Shown: in pieces, positions 25,426 to 34,547 of the stretch
How positions within the stretch are numbered: position 1 is the stretch's first letter
Layout of the letters: the number at the start of each line of letters is the position of its first letter
Source: SAR202 cluster bacterium
GTDB lineage: Bacteria; Chloroflexota; Dehalococcoidia; Lucifugimonadales; UBA3495
DNA: 64,000 bases
Assembly: GCA_013204585.1 (NCBI GenBank)
Contig: JABMNL010000040.1
Span: forward strand, 1-64,000
Reading direction: 5' to 3'
Notes under the pieces: model-generated
Database searches by the model: none
What the model was told of the DNA's origin: nothing
Seen by the model: only the letters and a program-made list of their open reading frames with translations
Program-made: the position numbers and the translations under genes

Positions 25426-26976
25426 ATGATGGACTCAAGCCTAGACTCGACCCAGTCAGTCACCTACCGGAGGAGGTGGTGGACACTGGGAATTCTGTCG
25501 ATGAGCCTCCTAATCATCGGGCTGGACAACACCATCCTAAACATCGCCATCCCGACCCTACAGCGAGAGTTCGGTGCCACCGCAACCTCGCTCCAGTGGA
25601 TGATCGACGCATATATCCTTGTCTTCGCTGGTCTCTTGTTGACGATGGGTTCGTTCGGCGACCGGTTCGGGCGGAGGCGTGCGCTTCAGGTCGGGCTTCT
25701 CGTGTTTGGCCTGTCAAGCTTCTTCGCGGCGTACGCGGATTCAAGCGCACAGCTAATCGCCGCGCGGGCACTGATGGGTATCGGAGGTGCGCTCATTATG
25801 CCGTCGACCCTGTCGATCCTCACCGACGTATTTCCGAGAGAGGAGCGCGGAAAGGCTATCGGTATATGGGCCGGTGTCGCTGGAATGGGCATTGGCCTCG
25901 GCCCCCTCACCGGAGGCATTCTTCTCGAGCACTTTTGGTGGGGCTCCGTATTTTTGATAAATATACCGATTGCCGGACTCGCTCTCGCGGCCGGAGTAGT
26001 TCTCGTCCCCGAAAGCCGGGATCCAAACCCGGCGCCATTGGACATCCCAGGTGCTGTCCTGTCCATGTTCGCTGTAACGACTTTGGTGTATTCCGTTATC
26101 GAGGCGCCGAACCGCGGTTGGAGTGACGGTCTGGTGATACTGGGCTTCGTGGGTGGTGTAGCCCTCGTTGCGGCCTTTGTTTATCGGGAAATCAGGACCG
26201 ACTATCCTATGCTCAACTTTGCCTTCTTCAAGAACCCTCGATTCTCTGCTGGCACGGGCGCAATCGGGGTCGGGTTCTTCGCCCTGTTCGGCATGGTATT
26301 CGGACTGACCCAATACCTCCAGTTCGTTCAAGGCTACACACCACTGGAGGCAGGCCTAAGGATGTCGCCGGTGGCCTTAGGCATCATGATTGGAGCGGGC
26401 AACAGCCATCGCCTGGTTGGAAAGTTAGGGACGAATAAAGTTGTGGCGATGGGCCTCTTGATCCTGTCTGGAGTACTCGTTACCATCACTTTCTGGCAAC
26501 CGGATACCGATTACTGGATTGTCGGCCTAACCCTCTTCGTACTGGCGTTCGGCATGGGTAACCTAATGGCACCGTCTACCGACTCGGTCATGGGAGCGGT
26601 CCCAGAGGCCAACGCCGGCATAGCATCCGCGATGAACGACGTTACACGTCAAGTGGCAGGGGCTTTAGGTGTGGCGGTCATCGGCTCAGTCATCAATACG
26701 GTGTACAGCGGTAAAATGAGTGATGCAGTGGCGGGGTTGCCACCCGAGGCAGCGAAGGCAGCGAGCGACTCGGTAGGTGCGGCGTCGCAGATTGCCTTAA
26801 CAATGCCCGCCGAAGTCGCTGGCGGATTGGTAAACGCGGCAAACCTGGCATTCACCGACGCCCTCGGCATCGCGGTTCTCGTAGCCGCTGGGGCGGCCTT
26901 AGTCGGCTCGGTGTTCATCGCCAGGTTCATGCCACCGCACCACCTTCCAAACGAGGTGTCGGAATCCGACAGATAA
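25426..26976 (+). CDS. MFS multidrug exporter, DHA2 (EmrB/QacA) type
   Basis: 516 residues, about 14 membrane helices. The DHA2 motifs are present: GLDNTILNIAIPTLQREFGATATSLQWMIDAY (motif D1), GSFGDRFGRRRAL (motif A), and AGVAGMGIGLGPLTGGILLEHFWWGSVFLINIP (motif C, characteristic of proton-drug antiporters). Two start codons are adjacent (25426 and 25429). It is followed 44 bp later by a TetR gene on the same strand, the usual layout of a self-controlled efflux system. The substrate is unknown. Confidence 0.9.
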   Translation: MMDSSLDSTQSVTYRRRWWTLGILSMSLLIIGLDNTILNIAIPTLQREFGATATSLQWMIDAYILVFAGLLLTMGSFGDRFGRRRALQVGLLVFGLSSFFAAYADSSAQLIAARALMGIGGALIMPSTLSILTDVFPREERGKAIGIWAGVAGMGIGLGPLTGGILLEHFWWGSVFLINIPIAGLALAAGVVLVPESRDPNPAPLDIPGAVLSMFAVTTLVYSVIEAPNRGWSDGLVILGFVGGVALVAAFVYREIRTDYPMLNFAFFKNPRFSAGTGAIGVGFFALFGMVFGLTQYLQFVQGYTPLEAGLRMSPVALGIMIGAGNSHRLVGKLGTNKVVAMGLLILSGVLVTITFWQPDTDYWIVGLTLFVLAFGMGNLMAPSTDSVMGAVPEANAGIASAMNDVTRQVAGALGVAVIGSVINTVYSGKMSDAVAGLPPEAAKAASDSVGAASQIALTMPAEVAGGLVNAANLAFTDALGIAVLVAAGAALVGSVFIARFMPPHHLPNEVSESDR

Positions 26977-27020
26977 GCCACGGATTCCGACACACCGTTG
27001 GCCCTAGCCAAAAGGACACG

Positions 27021-27647
27021 ATGGCAGGATTCCAAAAAATATCGAGGCAACAAGGCCCTAGGCCTGGCCGCCCTCGCGACCCAGAGGCCGACCGCGCAAT
27101 TCTCCAGGCCACTCTGAAACTACTGACGGACCAGGGCTATGCTGGCATGTCAGTCGAACGAGTCGCATCGGAGGCCGGAGTTGGAAAAACCACTATTTAT
27201 AGGCGGTACGCTTCCAAAGAGGAACTGGCAGTCGCTGCTGTAGGCATACTGAGAGACGATTTCGGCCCGCCGCCTAACACAGGTAATACACGCACCGACA
27301 TTATCCAGATAATCGTTCAGAACCAGGTTGCGCTTGAGCATGGCCCAGGCTTCGCCATAATTGGTGCCTTGCTGGTCGAGGAGCGTCGCAACCCGGCGCT
27401 GCTCGAGTTGTTCCGCGAACGCATCATACGCCCTCGCAAAGACGAGGCGGTCATGGTCCTCCAACGTGGTGTGGACCGCGGCGAGATAAGGGCCGACGTT
27501 GATTTGGAGGTAGCGGTGCATGCCATGGTCGGGGCAATGTTTGCGAGACATATTCTAGGCGATCTTGAATCAATAAAACGGATTGAGGAGACCGTCGACA
27601 TCGTTTGGACCGGCCTGGCGACAAAGCCCAGACTGCCTACCACTTAA
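27021..27647 (+). CDS. TetR/AcrR family transcriptional regulator
   Basis: 208 residues. The N-terminal helix-turn-helix domain is clear: RAILQATLKLLTDQGYAGMSVERVASEAGVGKTTIYRRYASKEELAVAAV. The C-terminal ligand domain resembles the TetR_C_11/16-type, with EERRNPALLELFRERIIRPRK and a helix ending IVWTGLATKP. It most likely represses the promoter in front of the MFS gene, since the two form one transcription unit and a palindrome overlaps that promoter. The regulatory link is inference. Confidence 0.9.
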   Translation: MAGFQKISRQQGPRPGRPRDPEADRAILQATLKLLTDQGYAGMSVERVASEAGVGKTTIYRRYASKEELAVAAVGILRDDFGPPPNTGNTRTDIIQIIVQNQVALEHGPGFAIIGALLVEERRNPALLELFRERIIRPRKDEAVMVLQRGVDRGEIRADVDLEVAVHAMVGAMFARHILGDLESIKRIEETVDIVWTGLATKPRLPTT

Positions 27648-27875
27648 TCATGAAACATCTCCTGGACCGGACCGTCTAAAACCCCGCAAATCCGGTTCGA
27701 CCAAACGCCTCCGTGAATGTTCCCATATAATCCGGTGAGAGTTTCGATGCCGACCGTCTCTCAGGCTCGAATGTCGAATTAATTACCATTGCACTAACAA
27801 GCATGGAATGATATTCAAATAATTAGGCAATTTGATATTCCAGCCGACCCCTGGAGAAAACGGAGTTATTTTACT

Positions 27876-28118
27876 TTGAAGCGTCCCAAGTTTCAGTCCC
27901 TAGACCTAGTCCGGGTCAGGACTCCCGACAAGACCGAAAAACTGGGTGCCAATCCCCCGGGAACACTGATTATGGGCAAGACCGCCACCGTCGAGATTGC
28001 CGGCCTGATTAGCGGCGCGGCATCGACAGACGGCGACTCCATGACTCCTGCCTACTACATTCGCATTGACAACCATCCCCCAATTCTGATTGACGAACGT
28101 TGGCTTGAGCCTGTCTAA
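27876..28118 (+). CDS. Small strand-rich protein, 80 aa (paralogue 1)
   Basis: No family recognised. It starts with TTG, with GGAG about 10 bases upstream. The layout is PKFQSLDLVRVRT, an Asn/Pro-rich loop, IMGKTATVEIAGLISG, a polar insert, YYIRIDNHPPILIDERWLEPV. This looks like five or six beta strands, compatible with a small SH3-like barrel. The protein at 28421-28786 shares the same pattern (PKFQS..LVR, MGK...IE..G, Y.VRI....P.L....WLE), so the two are paralogues. Confidence 0.6.
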   Translation: MKRPKFQSLDLVRVRTPDKTEKLGANPPGTLIMGKTATVEIAGLISGAASTDGDSMTPAYYIRIDNHPPILIDERWLEPV

Positions 28119-28420
28119 CCCAGGATTAAGCCCCGCTTAGTCATAATCCCCGCCTCCAGCCACGCTTAATCGCCCCTACCTCCCGTTATTGAAATTAAGA
28201 AGCCCTGGTGATATTTATGTATTGTGGTTGCGCATCCGCCGTATTCCTAGGGGAAGGAGTTATGCCTGAATACAAGAAGGCGGCAAGTGACCCCAAAACG
28301 CTGACTGACCATCCGTCGGGTTGATACTCGTCGGATGTTGCGATATCAAGACTGCTGTTTGGCTCGACACCGATAGCCCGGAGGGACGCTTCTGAGGCTG
28401 GTGAATGCAGTGGCGGAGCA
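28119..28420 (+). other. Gap with a short ORF in frame with the next gene through a TGA
   Basis: 302 bp without an ordinary gene. GGGAAGG at 28251-28257 precedes an ATG at 28262 that opens a 20-codon frame ending in TGA at 28322-28324. Past that TGA the frame stays open to 28786 and is the frame of the second small protein. This may be a remnant of a longer N-terminus, a leader peptide, or chance. Confidence 0.4.
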
Positions 28421-28786
28421 ATGCTCCAGAGCCCGGTCACATATAAACATAGCGCGGGTAAAGGTGAAGAATTGCAAAAGCACGAGGAATTGCAAAAGCA
28501 CAAAGATGAAGTTACGGTTGCACCCCCTAAGTTTCAGTCATGTCAGCTTGTCCGAATCAAGAAGGAATCCGAGTTGGAAAACCCGGATGGCCCAAATCCG
28601 TCAGAGTTTGCCATGGGAAAGTCTGGAGTGATTGAAATGGAAGGCATGGTCTACGTTCGCAACCCTGACCAAGAAAGCACCGAAGAAGGCACCATGGAAC
28701 AGGCCTATTTTGTGCGTATAGAAGGCATTGGTCCCGTCCTTACCGGCGAAGACTGGCTTGAGGACGCAGAGCCGCCTCCCAGATAG
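28421..28786 (+). CDS. Small strand-rich protein, 121 aa (paralogue 2)
   Basis: Related to the 80-residue protein at 27876-28118 over its C-terminal 80 residues (PKFQSCQLVRIKK ... AMGKSGVIEMEGMVYV ... AYFVRIEGIGPVLTGEDWLEDA). The N-terminal 40 residues are unrelated, polar, and contain a duplicated LQKHEELQKHKDE made by a 15-bp direct repeat at about 28469-28501. The start is uncertain: the frame continues upstream, interrupted only by one TGA at 28322. I do not assign a function. Confidence 0.55.
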   Translation: MLQSPVTYKHSAGKGEELQKHEELQKHKDEVTVAPPKFQSCQLVRIKKESELENPDGPNPSEFAMGKSGVIEMEGMVYVRNPDQESTEEGTMEQAYFVRIEGIGPVLTGEDWLEDAEPPPR

Positions 28787-28911
28787 GCATTCCATTACGG
28801 CGTCCCACAATTTCTGTTTGTTCTTAGAGACTCTGCTCTACCAAGCGTGACCGCGTTGATTTAGAATAGGCACGAAGTCTATTCGATCGCGGACTCAGGC
28901 TGGGGGCAACG

Positions 28912-29742
28912 TTGCATACGAAGAGGATCGGGAAGGCCGGAAAAACCGGCGTTCAACTGGCATTCGCCATTTTATTGTTGATGGGTGCCCTGTGGCTGAT
29001 TGCGCCCCCAGCCTACGCCCATGAAGGCGAACACGACTCCGACTGCGGCGGCCCGGAGATCATTATTGAAGGCGGCCAACCGGCGTCGTTCTCCCTGCCA
29101 TCTCAAGCTGGCGGAACAATAGAGATTGACCCAGACGCCGTTTTAACCATCCGCGGTGAGAACCTGCCTGCCGACGCCTCCATGCACTGGGGACTCCAAG
29201 GTCTGGGCACGGAACTGGCCGGAGAAGACGTGCAATTCACCTCTGGGGTGACCACTATCAACGTGGCTGAATTCTCCGCTCAGGCCCGTGGCATTTACGA
29301 GGTCGAGGGCACGCTGCTCAGCGGCCCGGTAGAACTCTGTACGATCCCATTTAACGTGAATATATCGGGCTTCGGCGGCACCACGGCCTACACCGCCACC
29401 GGCGTGGCAGCAGTGGCAGGGATTGGGGCTCTGGCCGCGGCTCCCTTGGCAGCCAACGGACTTAGCGCCAAGCTGAACGCCAAGGTCCAAGTAGCCCGCC
29501 GCAGACCCAGGGGCTGGCGTCGTTGGATTCCGATACCAGCTTGGAAACGCTCCATATTCAGCACCCTGGTCGGAGCCGTAACCGGTCTCGGCCTGGCCGT
29601 ATTGATGCAACAGACCGGATACAGCCCACTAACCCTGGCCAGCGCGGTCTGGGGACTGATACTTGGCGGCGGAGTCAGCTTCGGCGTTGGTTACTCTCTA
29701 GGCGTGATTAAGACCTTCGTGAAGCCGCCCCTAGAGAACTGA
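28912..29742 (+). CDS. Secreted/membrane-anchored protein of unknown function
   Basis: 276 residues from a TTG start. A signal peptide is visible: basic start, hydrophobic VQLAFAILLLMGALWLIAPPAYA, then AHEGEHDSDCGGPEII. The lumenal part (about residues 40-145) is strand-rich with one Cys in the first 15 mature residues and one near 144 that could pair, like an Ig- or cupredoxin-type domain without metal-site residues. A glycine/alanine-rich helix follows, then a basic segment RRRPRGWRRW, then two further membrane helices. The His-rich start of the mature chain (HEGEHD) is suggestive of metal contact but that is speculation. Confidence 0.6.
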   Translation: MHTKRIGKAGKTGVQLAFAILLLMGALWLIAPPAYAHEGEHDSDCGGPEIIIEGGQPASFSLPSQAGGTIEIDPDAVLTIRGENLPADASMHWGLQGLGTELAGEDVQFTSGVTTINVAEFSAQARGIYEVEGTLLSGPVELCTIPFNVNISGFGGTTAYTATGVAAVAGIGALAAAPLAANGLSAKLNAKVQVARRRPRGWRRWIPIPAWKRSIFSTLVGAVTGLGLAVLMQQTGYSPLTLASAVWGLILGGGVSFGVGYSLGVIKTFVKPPLEN

Positions 29743-29786
29743 CCTACACGCCGGACTGCCCATCTTCATGAATCGCGGAACCTGTC

Positions 29787-31070
29787 TTAGGCCCTAACGC
29801 CCGCCGCTGCCATCCGAGCGGAAACTGGCGGCGACGGCTTCCGCGTCATCAGAAAGAAGACGGCAGCAAGCAGGTAAATGGGCAGGAACGAAGCCATTAC
29901 CACGGTATAACTATCGGTGTGGTCAAAGACTAATCCCGCATAGATGGGCGTAATTAACATCCCAATGTTGAACACCACGCTGATTAGGCCCATTAAAGTG
30001 GCGAAGCTGGTGCGACCAAAGAAATTACCCAACGAGACCCAGTTTAGGGCGCTAGTCCCCTGCTCCATCGCCATCAGCGCGACAAACAAATAAACCGCAA
30101 TATTCCCATCCACGGTCAACATGACAAAGGCCGCCAGGGCCGCAGCGACCATTCCTCCGCCCATCATTGGCTGTAGCGGGAAATTGTCCCCCAGAACACC
30201 CACTATCAAACGTAACGGGATGGACAGCAAAAACATCAGGGAGAACATGATGCCGGCCATTTCCGGGGACATACCCTTCCACTCGAACATCTGCACCGCG
30301 TGGACCGATATAGTGCCCCATAGGCTGATTCTGAGCACGGAACCGGTAAACAAAATCCAATAAGATTTGGTCCGCAATGCCTGCCGAACGGTGAAGTCTA
30401 CGATGGCGGGCTGAGGTTCTTTTTCACCCTCATGGGGGAAGGGCAGGTCAGCCCCAATCCCCATCCGCTCTGGCGAGTGCCGCACCAAAGATGCCAGCGG
30501 GATGACTATGAGGCCCATAAATATCCCGGAGTAGAGCATGACATCGCGCCAGCCAATGGTGCTGACGCCAAGGGTGATTAGCGGCAGAATTGCCGCCCCG
30601 CCAGAAGAAAACCCGGTGATGCAAATGGACATGGCCAACGACCGACGACGGATAAACCACCGGTTGACCGCGCTAATCAACACCTGACCCAGGCCGGAAC
30701 TCTTCCCGACGCCGACCACCCCAACGAATATCACCGTGAACAACACGTAGTTGTGCACCCAATGCAGGGCAATAAAGCCCGAGCTGGCCAACAACCCTCC
30801 AAAAATAATCATGGGCCGCGAACCAAAGCGGTCCACCATCCGGCCAACGATGGGTCCCGCAATACTGCCTTCAGCCCTAACCAGGCTGAAAATCAACGAC
30901 GTCTGGGTACTGTTCAGCCCCAGGTCGTTTTTTATGGGGCCAAAAAAGATGGCGCTGCTGTTGGAAAATATCCCGCCCGACAGCGTCCCCAACAAAAATG
31001 TAGAGGCTAGCACCCACCAACCGTAATAGGCGTTTTTAACCTTACGCGGCAGCGGCGCGTGATTTAGCAT
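29787..31070 (-). CDS. MFS transporter, monocarboxylate/OFA-like
   Basis: 427 residues, 12 membrane helices. YYGWWVLASTFLLGTLSGGIFSNSSAIFFGPIKNDLG at the N-terminus and GRMVDRFGSRPMII (motif A) match the OFA/MCT-like branch of the major facilitator superfamily, which moves organic anions. The central loop carries HEGEKEPQPA. It lies 72 bp after a crotonase gene on the same strand, so the pair may import and process an organic acid. That is inference. Confidence 0.85.
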   Translation of the reverse strand: MLNHAPLPRKVKNAYYGWWVLASTFLLGTLSGGIFSNSSAIFFGPIKNDLGLNSTQTSLIFSLVRAEGSIAGPIVGRMVDRFGSRPMIIFGGLLASSGFIALHWVHNYVLFTVIFVGVVGVGKSSGLGQVLISAVNRWFIRRRSLAMSICITGFSSGGAAILPLITLGVSTIGWRDVMLYSGIFMGLIVIPLASLVRHSPERMGIGADLPFPHEGEKEPQPAIVDFTVRQALRTKSYWILFTGSVLRISLWGTISVHAVQMFEWKGMSPEMAGIMFSLMFLLSIPLRLIVGVLGDNFPLQPMMGGGMVAAALAAFVMLTVDGNIAVYLFVALMAMEQGTSALNWVSLGNFFGRTSFATLMGLISVVFNIGMLITPIYAGLVFDHTDSYTVVMASFLPIYLLAAVFFLMTRKPSPPVSARMAAAGVRA

Positions 31071-31141
31071 GGTTCTACGTGCAACCGAGATTCCTTTGTC
31101 GAAATTCTTCTAGAACTATAGAACTTTAAACCAACCGGCGT

Positions 31142-31927
31142 CTATTTTCCCTGCCAGACCGCCGGTCTCTTTTCCGCAAATGCTTTCGGGCCTTCGGCTG
31201 CATCTTCGGAACTTAGTACGCGTTGTCCGATTGATGCGTTAAGCCGCATGGACTCTTCCAGGCCGTACCGCCGCCAGAACTGGGCCACGGCCTTGGTGCC
31301 CTGCACGGCCAGTGGCGCGTTGGCCCCAATCATCTCGGCGATCTCTACCGCCCTGGGCATCAGTTGTTCCGGCTCCAATACCTCGTGCACAAACCCCAGC
31401 CGAAGGGCGTCTTCAACGCTCAGGGTGTCTCCGGTCAGCATCATGTACACCGCTTCCCCGTAGGGCAACACCCGAGCCAAGTTGTTGATGGCGTAGTTGG
31501 CGAGAATGCCGCGTTTGACTTCGAACAGGCCAAAGTAGGCCTCGGTGGATGCGATTCGAATGTCGCAGTCGGCGGCCCGCTCCATCCCCGCGCCGATGGC
31601 CAAGCCATTAATAGCTCCTATGATTGGCTTGGGGTTTCGGCCAAATGGTTGGTTGCCCCGGTAGCCCTCTATTCTTTGCTCTTCGGTTAGAGCGGCCCGA
31701 GACCCAGACTGAGTGGACATTTCCTTCAAGTCGGCCCCCGCCGAAAAAGCCCGTCCGGCTCCCGTGACTATCCCAACCCGCATCTCCGGGTCGGCGGCAA
31801 ACTCGTCCAACGCTTCCCGCAACTCTTGGCGCATGGCCAACCCTTGGGCATTCAACCGGTCGGGGCGGTCCATGGTGAATATGGCGTAATTGCCATCGGC
31901 AAACTTCTCGTATTTCAGGTCGGGCAT
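31142..31927 (-). CDS. Enoyl-CoA hydratase/isomerase family protein
   Basis: 261 residues from the ATG at 31925-31927, which has GGAGG seven bases upstream; the open frame extends to 31975 but the extra residues are not part of the fold. Crotonase signatures: GAGRAFSAGADLKEM forms the oxyanion hole, and GAINGLAIGAGMERAADCDIRIAS carries the second. The usual catalytic Glu in the second motif is seen near MERAADCD but its exact alignment needs checking. It probably hydrates or isomerises an acyl-CoA. Confidence 0.87.
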   Translation of the reverse strand: MPDLKYEKFADGNYAIFTMDRPDRLNAQGLAMRQELREALDEFAADPEMRVGIVTGAGRAFSAGADLKEMSTQSGSRAALTEEQRIEGYRGNQPFGRNPKPIIGAINGLAIGAGMERAADCDIRIASTEAYFGLFEVKRGILANYAINNLARVLPYGEAVYMMLTGDTLSVEDALRLGFVHEVLEPEQLMPRAVEIAEMIGANAPLAVQGTKAVAQFWRRYGLEESMRLNASIGQRVLSSEDAAEGPKAFAEKRPAVWQGK

Positions 31928-32197
31928 GTTAGTCCTCCAAGTTTTAGCGCTTACTACGATGTTTAACGTCCCCAACTTCGTTCGTGGTTAGTCCCCGGTT
32001 TCCGTTCGTGGTGAGCCCCGTCGAACCATGGGTGCGCCCACGCCCTTCGACGGGGCTCAGGACGAACGGATGCACGAGCGGATTTGCGAACGGACTAACA
32101 ATCAGAATAACTAGCGAATGAACAGGCAAATTAACGGGCGGACTAACGGGCGGACTAACAAACAGATTCACGAAATCTATGTCCCCAAAGCTTAGCA
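31928..32197. repeat. Repeat-rich gap between crotonase and hydrolase genes
   Basis: A family C-like inverted pair flanks 32010-32069: GTTCGTGGTGAGCCCCGTCGAA and CTTCGACGGGGCTCAGGACGAAC. Next to it is a short tandem of ACGGGCGGACTA twice at about 32134-32157, within a run of degenerate GAACGGACTAAC-like units. An open frame across it encodes only low-complexity Pro/Val/Ser repeats and I reject it as a gene. Confidence 0.65.
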
Positions 32198-33211
32198 CTA
32201 GCTCGCCAGTATCTCTTTCAGGGCATCGTCCACGAATTTGGAATCGACCGGGTTGAAGCCCGGCCCGCCCGCCAAGTGACCCCAGATGGACTCAATTGGC
32301 CGCAGCTCCGCGTTCGGCATCTGGGCAACCTCGGTTTCATTGTCTTCGGGCGGGAAGTAGAGGTCGGTCCGGCCGGGCATGACAATTGCCTTAGCCTTTA
32401 TCGCCGCCAGAGCCTTATTGAAATCTCCGTCGTGTACGTCATTGTCGCTGATGTCCGCATTCTGCCAGGTCCAGACCATCGACAGCAGGTCGTTGGCGTC
32501 GGCGTTGACCCGGCGGGCCTCCCAAAAGTTGACCAGGTAGTCTTCCAATGACTTGTAGCCCAACTTTAGGTAGATCTCTTCCCGATAGAAAGCCTGGGAA
32601 ACCGCCCAGCCCGCATACACCCGACCCATGGCCCGCAGGCCCTGCAACGGCGGCTTTTCGTAGGAGCCTCCAAGCCAGGCGGCATCGGTGGTGATGGCCG
32701 CTTTGACCCCTTCCAGAAACACAAAGTTATGGCGGGAAGTCTTGGCCGAGCCGCACACCGGCACAATCCGTTCCACCATCTCTGGGTACAGACTGCCCCA
32801 TTGATAGGTCTGCTGAGCGCCCATTGACCAACCGGTAACCAGGGCAACTTTGTCGATGCCGAACACTTCGGTAACCAGCCGGTGCTGGCAAGCCACATTA
32901 TCGTAAAGACTCACCTCGGGAAAACGGGCCCGGTTGTAGGGCGGCGTGGCGTTGCTCGGTGAAGTTGAAACGCTGTTGCCAAACATATTGGGGACGATGA
33001 TGAAATATTTACTGGGGTCCAGGGCCTTGCCCTCGCCAATCATCCCTTCGTTGTGGGTGTGCTGACCGCCGAAAAATGTCGGGAAGACCACCACGTTGTC
33101 CCGATTGGCGTTCAATTCGCCGTAGGTCTTGTAGGCCAGTCTTGCCCCGCGCAAGGTCGTGCCCGATTGCAACGCCAGGTCGCCAGCCTCGAATATCTCG
33201 TAGTCCGCCAT
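32198..33211 (-). CDS. MetX-like alpha/beta hydrolase
   Basis: 337-residue alpha/beta-hydrolase of the homoserine acetyltransferase type. The nucleophile elbow GWSMGAQQTYQWG has Ser129, against GGSMGG in true MetX. DPSKYFIIVPNMFGNSVST matches the MetX oxyanion-region block. GRTDLYFPPEDN carries the likely acid and SIWGHLAGG the catalytic His. Because the elbow and the C-terminal block differ from authentic MetX, it may be an acyltransferase or esterase on another alcohol. No methionine-pathway genes are nearby. Confidence 0.8.
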   Translation of the reverse strand: MADYEIFEAGDLALQSGTTLRGARLAYKTYGELNANRDNVVVFPTFFGGQHTHNEGMIGEGKALDPSKYFIIVPNMFGNSVSTSPSNATPPYNRARFPEVSLYDNVACQHRLVTEVFGIDKVALVTGWSMGAQQTYQWGSLYPEMVERIVPVCGSAKTSRHNFVFLEGVKAAITTDAAWLGGSYEKPPLQGLRAMGRVYAGWAVSQAFYREEIYLKLGYKSLEDYLVNFWEARRVNADANDLLSMVWTWQNADISDNDVHDGDFNKALAAIKAKAIVMPGRTDLYFPPEDNETEVAQMPNAELRPIESIWGHLAGGPGFNPVDSKFVDDALKEILAS

Positions 33212-33379
33212 GCTTTACACCCCAACCCGCGTCTCTGTTCGCCGTGAAAAAGAATACCACGCGGGGGGTGTACCGGTGGCATCTGGCGGCCTTTGGTCAA
33301 CACGAGATTGACTAGGCCCGGCCCAGCTTTTAGACTTGCCACGCTATTCCCAACACTGCACTTCCCTGGAGGTACCCCA

Positions 33380-34495
33380 ATGGCCAATGACCCGGTAAAC
33401 ATTTATGAATACGAAGCGATAGCTAAAGAACGCCTAGATAAGGGCGACTACGACTTCATCGCCGGAGCCGCCACCGACGAGATTACCCTGCGGCGTACCC
33501 GCGAAGTCCTGGATTCCATAGTAATGAAACCCCGGATGATGGTGGATGTGAGCAAACGCGACCTGAGCACCACCGTTCTGGGTCAGAAAATTAGCTTTCC
33601 CGTAATGCTAGACCCCGCCGGTAACCACGGCGCGGCCCACATAGACGCCGAATTGGCTTCAGTAAAGGCCGCCGGAGACGCCGGAACAGTGATGGTCCTA
33701 AGCTCCCATTCCGCCAAGACGCTGGAAGATGTGGCCGCAGCTGCCACCGGCCCAATCTGGTTCCAGCAGTACTTCTTTAAGGACCGGGAATTGACCCTGG
33801 GCATGGCGGCCCGTGCCGAAGAAGCCGGGTATTCTGCCCTGTGCCTCACCTTGGACGCCAAGATAGTGCCAAAACGCGAGCGCAACATACGCAACAACTA
33901 CGTCGGCCCGGTATCACCCAACTATGCCCACCTAGACCTGGGAACCCATTCCTGGACATTCGCCGCCGACGCCCCAGCCGGACCCGCCGATATTCGCGAC
34001 CAGGCCACTACTTGGGACGACCTGGAATGGCTGGCCGGAAAGACCAAACTTCCCATCGTGGTCAAGGGAATCATGACCGGGGAGGACGCCCGACGCTCTG
34101 CCGAGTCCGGCGCAAAGGCAGTAATCGTTTCCAACCACGGCACCCGGTACTTGGATACCACCTTCACGACCCTAGAGGTCTTGCCCGAAGTGGTGGAACA
34201 GGTCGGCGGGAAGGCCGAGGTTTATTTGGACGGCGGCATTCGCCGTGGCTCAGACATCTTCAAGGCCCTAGCCCTGGGCGCACGGTCTGTCTTGATTGGC
34301 CGCCCATTGTTCTGGGGTCTGGCCGTCAATGGCGAAGCCGGAGTTACGTCGGTCTTGGAAATGTTGCGCGACGAACTAGAGGCCACCATGGGCATCTGCG
34401 GTCGCACAACCATCGACAGCATCGACTTGGACACCCTGGGCGGTATCTCGCCCCTACAAAAATTGTTCAACCAACGCGACGCCAGCGGCCGCTAA
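33380..34495 (+). CDS. FMN-dependent alpha-hydroxy-acid oxidase/dehydrogenase
   Basis: 371 residues of the glycolate oxidase/L-lactate dehydrogenase family, a TIM barrel with FMN. The start ATG at 33380 has GGAGG seven bases upstream, 87 bases inside the open frame. Key blocks: YEAIAKERLDKGDYDFIAGAATDE, WFQQYFFKDRE near the FMN, a Lys in VVKGIMTGEDAR, and IVSNHGTRYLDT with the catalytic His and Arg (HGGRQLD in most relatives, here HGTRYLD). EVYLDGGIRRGSDIFKALALGARSVLIGRP binds FMN phosphate. Likely oxidises a 2-hydroxy acid to a 2-oxo acid. Confidence 0.88.
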   Translation: MANDPVNIYEYEAIAKERLDKGDYDFIAGAATDEITLRRTREVLDSIVMKPRMMVDVSKRDLSTTVLGQKISFPVMLDPAGNHGAAHIDAELASVKAAGDAGTVMVLSSHSAKTLEDVAAAATGPIWFQQYFFKDRELTLGMAARAEEAGYSALCLTLDAKIVPKRERNIRNNYVGPVSPNYAHLDLGTHSWTFAADAPAGPADIRDQATTWDDLEWLAGKTKLPIVVKGIMTGEDARRSAESGAKAVIVSNHGTRYLDTTFTTLEVLPEVVEQVGGKAEVYLDGGIRRGSDIFKALALGARSVLIGRPLFWGLAVNGEAGVTSVLEMLRDELEATMGICGRTTIDSIDLDTLGGISPLQKLFNQRDASGR

Positions 34496-34547
34496 ACCAA
34501 AATTCCAACCTATTATTAATTCCCAATCTACCTAGGAGAACACAAAA

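Noticed and set aside
28322-28324. Selenocysteine codon upstream of the small protein
   Set aside because: No compelling SECIS hairpin lies just after the TGA and the flanking residues match no selenoprotein family; kept only as a low-certainty finding.
31944-32198. 84-residue minus-strand open frame rich in Pro, Val and Ser
   Set aside because: It is made almost wholly of the repeats described for 31928-32197 and has no recognisable fold.
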